From: Pseudomonadota bacterium
Lineage (GTDB): Bacteria > Pseudomonadota > Alphaproteobacteria > Rs-D84
Assembly (NCBI GenBank): GCA_009781955.1
Contig: WQUT01000050.1
Span: 1-22,199, forward strand
Reading direction: 5' to 3'
DNA length: 22,199 nt
Part shown: piece by piece, positions 6,243-12,325 of the stretch
Layout: each line of letters begins with the position of its first letter
Numbering within the stretch: position 1 is the first letter of the stretch
Notes under the pieces: generated by a model
What the model saw: the letters and a program-made list of their open reading frames with translations, nothing else
What the model was told of the DNA's origin: nothing
The model's database searches: none
Translations under genes and position numbers: made by a program

Positions 6243-7276
6243 AATGGCACCTCTCGTCCCGGTCTCCAACCTTCCACCGTTCTGATTGCGTTGGCAACCC
6301 TTTCCAGTTGCGCGCCATCCAGATTTTGCATCGGCGTGTTTATCGGTATCCCGGTCAGTTGTTCCAGCCGCCGCTGATACGCGGCCGTATCGTTTTCGGA
6401 CGGCGGCGCCCAGCGGTTGATTGCGCCGGCAACGGTCAGCGATTGATAGTTTCTGGTCTGCAACAAAGACCGTATGGTTGACATTCCCGTCTGCTCGTTC
6501 GGAAATACCGAAAATCCGCCGGCTTGCCCGATTGCGCCATGCGCGCGCGAAAATTCAGAGTATCGTATATTCCCGGGATTATTGTTTTTCCACGAACGCG
6601 TTCCGCCGGTGCGCCTGAATCGCCGCCCGTCCGCGCCGACATAGATGACATCGTTCCCGTCGGCCATGGCGGCGGCGGCGGCGGGGGCCGGCGATGAATT
6701 CGCGGCGGCGGCCGGCTCGTTCCCGCCGTTGAAAACCTGGACGTTATAGAGTTTTTGTGGCGCGCCCGCGCCGGCCAAATCCGGGGGGCCGCCCATCGCG
6801 GCGTTCATGTTGACATCGCGCATCGCATCGGTGTATTCGTCGCCGCGCGCGGAATCCCAGATATCAAACACCTCGGCATTATCGTCGTATCGGCCGCCCA
6901 GTTTGGCATCGCGCGCCGCCAGAACCCGGTTGATTTCCGAAACAGAAACCTGGATTCTCTTGCACCCTGTCGCGAACAGGTCGTCGCCCCAGATTACATT
7001 CACCGCCGGCTTTGCCGCCGCCAGTATTCCGAATATGATTATCAGATTGCGCAGGTTTACGATAATATTATTCTGGGCGCCGCGCACCATCGCGACCGCC
7101 CATCCGAATATCAGAACGCCGGTCAATGCGGCCAGCGCGATCCATGCGACGTCCATAAAGTCGGACAAGCTGCGCAGAAAGCACGACGGATCTTCCAGAA
7201 ATATGAAATCCGCGTCCGCGCTGATGACGTGGAACCCAGAGTTTTTAAGAAGTTGCAATATCTGGTCTATGGGCAT
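6239..7276 (-). CDS. Two-helix membrane protein with C-terminal NNNPGN domain
   Basis: The 345 residues fall into three parts. Residues about 41-96 hold two hydrophobic helices, resembling small inner-membrane subunits. A Pro/Ala-rich linker spans about 160-205. The C-terminal domain (about 222-337) has NNNPGNIR (231-238), GGFSVFP and PPSENDTAAY (291-300). I recognise this domain from proteins annotated as phage structural protein P5 or lytic-transglycosylase-like proteins in proteobacteria; a peptidoglycan role is inferred. No ribosome-binding site is visible because a heptamer array starts 7 bp upstream of the ATG. It is coupled to the next gene by ATGA. It may belong to an envelope-spanning machine such as a secretion or conjugation apparatus, but no diagnostic subunit is present in this window. 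Confidence 0.75.
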   Translation of the reverse strand: MPIDQILQLLKNSGFHVISADADFIFLEDPSCFLRSLSDFMDVAWIALAALTGVLIFGWAVAMVRGAQNNIIVNLRNLIIIFGILAAAKPAVNVIWGDDLFATGCKRIQVSVSEINRVLAARDAKLGGRYDDNAEVFDIWDSARGDEYTDAMRDVNMNAAMGGPPDLAGAGAPQKLYNVQVFNGGNEPAAAANSSPAPAAAAAMADGNDVIYVGADGRRFRRTGGTRSWKNNNPGNIRYSEFSRAHGAIGQAGGFSVFPNEQTGMSTIRSLLQTRNYQSLTVAGAINRWAPPSENDTAAYQRRLEQLTGIPINTPMQNLDGAQLERVANAIRTVEGWRPGREVPL

Positions 7277-7282
7277 GATTAG

Positions 7283-7465
7283 TTATTGGGCACTAGGCAC
7301 TGGGAACTAGGCATTAGGCACTAGGCACTAGTTATTAGGGAGCACGATTGCAATATCGTCGCAATAATAAAATACTAGTGCCTAGTGCCTAGTGCCTAAT
7401 GCCTAGTTCCCAGTGCCTAGTTCCTAGTTCCCAGTGCCTAGTTCCTAGTTCCCAGTGCCTAGTTC
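7283..7465. repeat. Large inverted pair of heptamer arrays
   Basis: Left arm 7283-7338 has eight units of type GCACTAG/GCATTAG/GAACTAG. Right arm 7375-7465 has thirteen units of type CTAGTGC/CTAGTTC/CCAGTGC. Six consecutive left-arm units pair almost perfectly with the first right-arm units, including the variant order. The core 7339-7374 is AT-rich and contains ATTGC..GCAAT. The last right-arm unit supplies the TAG stop of the gene at 7459-8334, and the left arm ends 7 bp before the start of the next gene. Confidence 0.95.
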
Positions 7466-8334
7466 CCGTTACCCGCCCTGAAAAAATCCGGCAAGGCAAA
7501 CCTTTCATCATCGTCGTTCGCCGCGATTCCGGCCCAGCCGAACAAGTCGCCGAATATTGACGGGTCGTCTTTTTTCGCTTTCTTAAAGGGCAGTATATTT
7601 TTCAGCTTGCCGATTTTGCTACCCCGCGCCGCGGGCGTTTCCGGAATATCTTTTTGCGCGGCGGCAAATTCTTCGGCCATTTTGGACAGCGTCTCGTCCG
7701 TTTCAATGTCGGCCGCTGTGCCCGCGGCGTCTGACTTATCCGGCGCAAAATCAACGATTTTGTCTTCCTTTAACGGTTCCAGCTCTGCAAAAATATCTTC
7801 TATGGTCGGCGCTTTCTCGGTCTTGGTTTCAATAGTGATTATTTCCGAAACGGTCGTTGTGGTTGTCGTTATTTCCGCGTCCTCTGCGATTTCCTCGGCG
7901 ACTATTACTATCTCTGGTTCCGGTTTGCCCGATTGAACGGCGCCCAAAACCGACAGTATCGGTGCGGATGATGGTTTTTCTTCTGCCGCGTCCGCGGGTT
8001 CTTGGGCCGCAACGTCGTCTTTCTTTTTCCGCGCGCGCCCTTTCTCCGCCCCAGTGGCGGGGGTCCGCGCTTGCGCGGGCGGGCGGGGGCCATCCGCCGG
8101 CATCCACGGCAATTCATCAGGGGTCGCGTTTATTGGCGCGGATTTATTGATTGCCATTATGTCTGCGCGGGCGGCGCCAATATCATCGCTGTCAACCGGC
8201 ACGCCGAATACAACCGTATCGGCGTCCATATTCAGCATTTTGCGAACTTCTTCAAAAGCGGCGCGCACATCGCCTGGGGCAAAGACCTCTCCGCCGGAAA
8301 TATATATTATTTTGGTCTTCAATTCTCTCTCCAT
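7459..8334 (-). CDS. Acidic/Ala-Pro-rich protein of unknown function
   Basis: The family is not recognised. From the ATG at 8334 the protein has 291 residues. A short N-terminal domain (about 1-75; KIIYISGGEVFAPGDV, VVFGVPVD) looks folded. The remainder is low-complexity and charged, with KGRARKKKDD, a Thr run, a Glu/Ala-rich stretch and a basic KLKNILPFKKAKKDD patch near the C-terminus. No signal peptide or membrane helix is seen. A longer GTG start at 8355 is possible, but the -10 box at 8365-8370 would leave it almost without a leader. The stop codon is provided by the heptamer array. It heads the three-gene cluster and could be a cytoplasmic partner of the two membrane proteins downstream. 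Confidence 0.65.
   Translation of the reverse strand: MERELKTKIIYISGGEVFAPGDVRAAFEEVRKMLNMDADTVVFGVPVDSDDIGAARADIMAINKSAPINATPDELPWMPADGPRPPAQARTPATGAEKGRARKKKDDVAAQEPADAAEEKPSSAPILSVLGAVQSGKPEPEIVIVAEEIAEDAEITTTTTTVSEIITIETKTEKAPTIEDIFAELEPLKEDKIVDFAPDKSDAAGTAADIETDETLSKMAEEFAAAQKDIPETPAARGSKIGKLKNILPFKKAKKDDPSIFGDLFGWAGIAANDDDERFALPDFFRAGNGN
8046..8095. repeat. Candidate in-frame palindromic insert
   Basis: CCGCC (8046-8050)/GGCGG (8056-8060), then CCGCGC (8065-8070)/GCGCGG (8073-8078), then GCGGGGGCCATC. The order hairpin, hairpin, G-run is the same as in the mpg and leuS inserts. It encodes a Pro/Ala/Arg segment in the low-complexity region of the host gene, so absence of a comparison makes this a weaker case. 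Confidence 0.4.
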
Positions 8335-8364
8335 AGAAACTAACGGGGGATTCACGATAGCCGC

Positions 8365-8370
8365 ATTATA
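8365..8370 (-). promoter_or_regulatory. Extended -10 promoter of the 8334 gene
   Basis: On the minus strand TGATATAAT gives an extended -10 (TGn-TATAAT). No -35 is visible. The predicted start near 8358 leaves about 24 nt ahead of the ATG at 8334. Confidence 0.5.
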
Positions 8371-8410
8371 TCACATTTTCCGGTTGAACGCATATAAAAA
8401 ATGTAATAAA

Positions 8411-8440
8411 GTGGTCAGTGGCTAGTGGTTAGTGGTCAGT
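8411..8440 (+). repeat. Single-arm heptamer array
   Basis: Four units in strict 7-bp register (GTGGTCA, GTGGCTA, GTGGTTA, GTGGTCA) and a partial fifth. No inverted partner is visible nearby, so this may be a half-element or remnant. Confidence 0.8.
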
Positions 8441-8515
8441 AAAACTAACATTTATTAATTTCTCCCTGGTGGGGCGGTTCGTAATATTACGGGCCGGCGG
8501 GGGGATAGGGCGACC

Positions 8516-8737
8516 ATGTCGGATATTTTAGAACAAATCTTTACCGAACTGGACGGATTGGCCGAATCCGCGTCCAAACTGCGCGCGGCCGCCGCGGGCG
8601 CCAGCAAGCAAACGGATCTAGAGGTCGCAATCTTGACCCAGCAGATAGCGGATCTGCGCGAAAAGAACGCAAAGGCCGGAAAGTTTATAGACCAGGCATC
8701 CGGAATATTGGCCAAACTGACGGGGAATAAAGCATGA
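8516..8737 (+). CDS. Small coiled-coil protein upstream of zapA
   Basis: The 73-residue protein is almost entirely predicted coiled coil (ILEQIFTELDGLAESASKL, then IADLREKNAKAGKFIDQA). Small coiled-coil genes (DUF4164-type) often precede zapA in Alphaproteobacteria, and this matches in size and position. The ATG is preceded by GGGGATAGGG. Its stop overlaps the zapA ATG (ATGA), so the two are coupled. A ZapB-like role in organising FtsZ rings is inferred from context only. The opposite-strand reading frame at 8455-8715 was judged a shadow. Confidence 0.82.
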   Translation: MSDILEQIFTELDGLAESASKLRAAAAGASKQTDLEVAILTQQIADLREKNAKAGKFIDQASGILAKLTGNKA

Positions 8738-9006
8738 GCGTGGTATCAATTCCGATAGTGAACAAGAATTATCAAATGGGGTGCGAAGACGGCCAGGAAT
8801 CGCGCCTGATAGAGCTTGGCAAAATGGTGGATGCGCGCGCGCGGGAAATTCTGGATAAAATCGGCCCGCTGCCAGAGGCGTCTCTCTTGGCGACGCTCTG
8901 CATCGTCATGGCGGATGAAATCAAAAACCGCCCGCAATGCGTTGATGAAACCGCGTTGGAAGAAATCCTGGTCAGAATCAAAAAGATCAAAAAATCGCTG
9001 GCGTAA
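8734..9006 (+). CDS. zapA: Cell division protein ZapA
   Basis: ZapA binds FtsZ and bundles protofilaments at the septum. The 90-residue product has the family signature: IPIVNKNYQMGCEDGQE near the N-terminus, then LIELGKMVDARAREI and ATLCIVMADEI, with the C-terminal half helical for dimerisation. Its length is typical. It overlaps the upstream coiled-coil gene by 4 bp. The downstream gene converges on it; no terminator or 6S RNA could be recognised in the 25-bp gap. Confidence 0.93.
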   Translation: MSVVSIPIVNKNYQMGCEDGQESRLIELGKMVDARAREILDKIGPLPEASLLATLCIVMADEIKNRPQCVDETALEEILVRIKKIKKSLA

Positions 9007-9031
9007 TATAAATTTTACTATGGTCCTGACC

Positions 9032-9715
9032 CTAATCCAGCAATCTCATATTCTTTGCGGAATAAACCAATCCGTTCGCAACCAGCAGATGGTCAAACAG
9101 GTTTATGTTTACACTTTTCAGCAAGCTGTATAATTCCTTGGTGGCGTTAATATCTTCGGTAGAGAACATAGCCGCGTTCGTAGGATGATTGTGAACCAGA
9201 ATCACGGAATTCGCATTTGTGGCCAATCCGCGTTTCAGGATTTCGCGCGGATATATCGCCGCCCAATCGCTCGTTCCGCTGGAATGCGTTTCGTCCGCTA
9301 TCAGGCGCTTGTCGGCATCCAGATAAAGGACATGGAATTCTTCCACGGTTTTTCCGGACAGCATCAGCTTGCAATAATCTTCCAGCATTTTGTATTCGTG
9401 AAAAATTGGCGTTTTCGCAAGATAGTTTTTGTAATCCAGCAACATGATTTCAAAAATGGCCTTAATGAAAATCGCGGTATTGCGCTTTATTCCGTCAATG
9501 CGTTCCAACTCTTCCATCGGCGCGCCCAATATCTGATGGGCGCCTTGGAACTTGCCCATCAATTGGCGCGCCAAAGGTTTTACGTCGCGCCGCGGAATCG
9601 CATAGGTCAGCAGCAATTCCAAAATCTCGTAATCCATCAGTTTGTGTTGCAGAAATTTCTCGCGCAGACGCTCGCGATGCCCGGCCGCATAGGAAGTATC
9701 TTTATCTTTTGCCAT
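9032..9715 (-). CDS. radC: RadC/JAB-domain protein
   Basis: RadC-family proteins have an N-terminal helix-hairpin-helix region and a C-terminal JAB/MPN metalloprotease-like domain; their function is unclear despite the historical DNA-repair name. In this 227-residue protein the N-terminal part contains ELLLTYAIPRRDVKPLAR and the HhH-like ERIDGIKRNTA. The JAB motif is complete: Glu126 in EEFHVLYLD, His175 and His177 in VHNHP, Ser185 and Asp188 in FSTED. ATG 9715 was chosen over 9745 because GGAGAGGGA precedes it and the longer version overlaps map. It is the last gene of the leuS-lptE-holA-map run. Confidence 0.9.
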   Translation of the reverse strand: MAKDKDTSYAAGHRERLREKFLQHKLMDYEILELLLTYAIPRRDVKPLARQLMGKFQGAHQILGAPMEELERIDGIKRNTAIFIKAIFEIMLLDYKNYLAKTPIFHEYKMLEDYCKLMLSGKTVEEFHVLYLDADKRLIADETHSSGTSDWAAIYPREILKRGLATNANSVILVHNHPTNAAMFSTEDINATKELYSLLKSVNINLFDHLLVANGLVYSAKNMRLLD

Positions 9716-9737
9716 AAATCCCTCTCCGACGGCGCGG

Positions 9738-10502
9738 TTAATCAAACTGTTTTTCCGTGAATATCACCGCGCCGTCTTCGGTAATTCCTATCGTGTGCTC
9801 CCACTGGGCCGACAGGCATCCGTCCGCGGTTCGCGCCGTCCATCCGTCCGGATCAATCTTGCACTTGTCGCCGCCGGCGTTTATCATGGGCTCTATGGTG
9901 AACACCAGTCCGGGAACCATTTTCACCTTGTCCCAGCGTTTGTCGTAAAAGTGATAAATCTGCGGCTCGTCATGCAGAACCTTGCCTATGCCGTGGCCGA
10001 CGAAATCGCGGCTGACCGAGAATCCGTGCGGCAAAACGACGGACTCTATGGTTTTTCCGATTTCGGACAGCGGCACGCCGGGCGCGCAGACGGCAATCGC
10101 GGCCATCAGGGCGTCATGCGTGACGGTCACCAGTTTCCGCGCGGCCGCGCTGACATTCCCGATCATAAACATGCGCGACGCGTCGCCGTGAAATCCCTTA
10201 TACTCCACGGTCATATCCAGGTTTACAATATCGCCGTCTTTCAGTATTTCTTGGTCGCTGGGGATGCCGTGAACGATTACGTCGTTGACGGACGTGCAGA
10301 CGTTCTTTGGAAAACCCTGATACCCCAGCGTGCTGGACCGGGCCCCGTTTGCGCGCAGCCATTCCGCCACCATTTTATCAATATCATTCGTTGAAATCCC
10401 GGCGCGGATATTCGGCGCGATAAAGTCAAAGCACCGCGCGACAACATCGCCAGCCGCGCGCAGCCGCTTGAAATCTTTCGGGGCATATACGGATGGTAAC
10501 AT
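9738..10502 (-). CDS. map: Methionine aminopeptidase, type I
   Basis: It removes the initiator Met from nascent proteins. The 254-residue protein has all metal ligands: Asp96 (NLDMT), Asp107 (HGDASR), His170 (GHGIGK), Glu204 (TIEPM) and Glu235 (QWEHT), plus the substrate-contacting His78 (IVHGIP). Length fits type Ia without extensions. The start overlaps the holA stop by one base (TAATG), preceded by GAGGAAAT, so translation is coupled to holA. This pairing of holA with map is less standard than leuS-lptE-holA. Confidence 0.97.
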   Translation of the reverse strand: MLPSVYAPKDFKRLRAAGDVVARCFDFIAPNIRAGISTNDIDKMVAEWLRANGARSSTLGYQGFPKNVCTSVNDVIVHGIPSDQEILKDGDIVNLDMTVEYKGFHGDASRMFMIGNVSAAARKLVTVTHDALMAAIAVCAPGVPLSEIGKTIESVVLPHGFSVSRDFVGHGIGKVLHDEPQIYHFYDKRWDKVKMVPGLVFTIEPMINAGGDKCKIDPDGWTARTADGCLSAQWEHTIGITEDGAVIFTEKQFD

Positions 10503-11503
10503 TAATTTCCTCGTTTCTTTATTGCAAGTTTCGCGGTGCGCGCGGACAGCTTTAAAGCGAAATCACGCAGCAGTATTTCCGCCGGCATTCCGGTTTTTTT
10601 GAATTGGCCCTCTAACTCGTTCAATCTGGACAGCACGGCGATAATCTCGGATTCCGGCCAAATCCTGACGGCGGTCGCGAACTTGTCGGCGACCTTCCAA
10701 AATACGCGCGGCATTTGTCCCGCGACAACGGCATTTAATAATTTCTTGAAATGAGTGTCCAGCATTCGCACCAGCATCACGGGTTCGGTGTTGTCAAAAA
10801 ACAATCTGTCCAGCGCCAGCATGGTTTGCGAAATATGTCCGGCGGTCAGCCCGTAAAGGAATGCATCCGTATCCGCCGCCCCCGCATCAGGCAGGCATTT
10901 TTCCACATCGTCCAAAGTGACCGTTTTCTTGTCATCCACATAAAGCGCGATTTTTTTCAGAAATGATCGCGTGATTCCGCGATCGCCACCCAAATGCCCG
11001 CACATGTATTGCATGGCATCCGGCGTGATTTGCTTTATGCCGGCGGCAAACAAATCTTTCTGAATCAATGCGGACAATGTCCGCTCGTCATCCGTATAGC
11101 ATGGCACGGCGGCGAGTCGGGCGCAGTCTTCAAAGAGCGAGCGCAATCCCCCGCCCGCGCGCAATTCCCCGCCGGTGATTACCACAAACGCGTCCAGCGA
11201 CGGATGCTCGCACAGTTCGCGCAGCAACGGCGCGTCGGAATCGCCGGCGTTGGCAATCATTATCATCCGCCGCCCGCCCAGTAACGAAGGACAACAAGCC
11301 TCTGCAAACAGCGCGTCGGTTTTTTCGCGCAAGTCGTCGGAATCAATGGCCAGCAGGTTGTTGGGATCTATTTCCAGCTTTTCAATCGCCTTGTCGGCCA
11401 GTTCGTCCACCTGGCCGGCGTCCGGCCCATAGATCAGCACGGCGGAAACGTTTGGCATTCCGCCGTTCAAGGCATTGTTAAAATCGGATTCTTTCCATTT
11501 CAT
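10502..11503 (-). CDS. holA: DNA polymerase III subunit delta
   Basis: HolA is the clamp-loader subunit that opens the beta clamp. The 333-residue protein has the family layout: N-terminal AAA+-like region with VLIYGPDAGQVDELADKA, the FAEACCPSLLGGRRMIMIANAG segment, the middle MCGHLGGDRGITRSFLKKIALY segment and the C-terminal collar helices (LDTHFKKLLNAV). It lacks a Walker A, as expected for delta. Position downstream of leuS-lptE is the classical context. No ribosome-binding site is seen because a heptamer array ends 4 bp upstream of the ATG. Confidence 0.93.
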   Translation of the reverse strand: MKWKESDFNNALNGGMPNVSAVLIYGPDAGQVDELADKAIEKLEIDPNNLLAIDSDDLREKTDALFAEACCPSLLGGRRMIMIANAGDSDAPLLRELCEHPSLDAFVVITGGELRAGGGLRSLFEDCARLAAVPCYTDDERTLSALIQKDLFAAGIKQITPDAMQYMCGHLGGDRGITRSFLKKIALYVDDKKTVTLDDVEKCLPDAGAADTDAFLYGLTAGHISQTMLALDRLFFDNTEPVMLVRMLDTHFKKLLNAVVAGQMPRVFWKVADKFATAVRIWPESEIIAVLSRLNELEGQFKKTGMPAEILLRDFALKLSARTAKLAIKKRGN

Positions 11504-11507
11504 GTTC

Positions 11508-11589
11508 GTAAGGCGTGAAGCGTGAAGCGTGAAGCGAAAAACAACAAGACTTTTATCTTGCGTCTCACGCCTTACGCCTTACGCCTCAC
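11508..11589. repeat. Inverted heptamer arrays between lptE and holA
   Basis: Left arm 11508-11535: GTAAGGC and three GTGAAGC. Right arm 11562-11589: GTCTCAC, GCCTTAC, GCCTTAC, GCCTCAC. The core 11536-11561 holds CAAGA..TCTTG. The last right-arm unit contains the TGA stop of lptE (11586-11588) and the left arm lies 4 bp from the holA ATG. Confidence 0.93.
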
Positions 11590-12083
11590 GGTTTCTTGGC
11601 CAGCGTCGCCGCCACCCGCGTGTTTATTTTTTCAGACAGCACGCGGATTGTTGATTGGACGGCATTGTTGTAAGACGCCTGGGACGCCACCAGGTCGCGC
11701 ACGAAAGTGTAAGATTCCGACGCGGTGTCCGACCCGGTTAATACTATTTTGCCGGTTTTGGTTTCTTTCAATTCGTATGACGCGATCATCCTGACCTCTT
11801 GCCAGGTTGCGTCGCCGGTGATTTGTATGGCCTTGAAAACGGTATAAGGGTTTTCAAGCCGGACATTCAGCGTGAATTTCGCCGCCGCGTCGTTTTCCGT
11901 GCCGAATTTCGCGCGCAGCGAATTGCGCAAATCAATTCCGTTGGTTCCCGAAATCGGCGCGACAAAAATCTGGCGCGTGTCGTCGCGCGGGCTGGAATCC
12001 GACATATACATCGGCGAAAACCCGCATGCGGCCAAGCCGCAAAGAACAAACAGCAAAGAGCAAAGAGCAAATACTTTTTTCAT
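11586..12083 (-). CDS. lptE: LPS-assembly lipoprotein LptE
   Basis: LptE plugs the LptD barrel and helps deliver LPS to the outer leaflet. The 165-residue product has a lipoprotein signal with lipobox LAAC (Cys20) followed by GFSPMY, a hallmark of LptE/RlpB. The mature part has YELKETKTGKIVLTG and a long C-terminal helix (VASQASYNNAVQSTIRVLSEKI). AGGTG precedes the ATG. A composite element with terminal inverted repeats lies immediately upstream, separating it from leuS; the heptamer array supplies its stop. Confidence 0.93.
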   Translation of the reverse strand: MKKVFALCSLLFVLCGLAACGFSPMYMSDSSPRDDTRQIFVAPISGTNGIDLRNSLRAKFGTENDAAAKFTLNVRLENPYTVFKAIQITGDATWQEVRMIASYELKETKTGKIVLTGSDTASESYTFVRDLVASQASYNNAVQSTIRVLSEKINTRVAATLAKKP

Positions 12084-12099
12084 ATTTTCACCTTTATAA

Positions 12100-12325
12100 G
12101 ACTACCCCGGATTTCTTAAACTCGTCCGCCTTCGCTTACGCTGCGGCGGGACTCGTTAACGAAATCCGACCCTTCTGAGAAGGGTAATTTTATCGCGTTC
12201 GGATGTCAAACGAATGAGCGCGCAATTCCCCTTCTTAGAAGGGGAGGAAAGCTTGGCAACTTCCGGGCCCCGACAAAATCTGCGATTTTGTTGGGTGGGT
12301 GTTGCCTTAACTTTCCGGGGTAGTC
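12100..12325. mobile_element. 226-bp composite element with terminal inverted repeats
   Basis: Ends are GACTACCCCGG (12100-12110) and CCGGGGTAGTC (12315-12325), an exact 11-bp inverted pair. Inside are successive hairpins: a GGATTTC..GAAATCC arm enclosing CCGCC..GGCGG, CCCTT..AAGGG, CCCCTTCT..AGAAGGGG, and a GACAAAATC..GATTTTGTT arm nested in GGCAAC..GTTGCC. No reading frame is supported. It occupies the leuS-lptE gap; its right end overlaps the leuS stop. A related element lies at 19609-19918. No clear target-site duplication was found. Confidence 0.8.

Noticed and set aside
6239..7276. Prophage remnant, because of the P5-like domain
   Set aside because: No capsid, portal, integrase or other phage genes surround it, and it is fused to membrane helices and coupled to another envelope gene.
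7283..7465. CRISPR array
   Set aside because: The units are 7 bp with no unique spacers and the two arms are inverted, so it is not a CRISPR.
9007..9031. 6S RNA after zapA
   Set aside because: In many proteobacteria 6S RNA follows zapA, but only 25 bp separate zapA from the converging radC stop.
12100..12325. Complete insertion sequence
   Set aside because: The element is only 226 bp with no transposase frame; if mobile it must be driven in trans.
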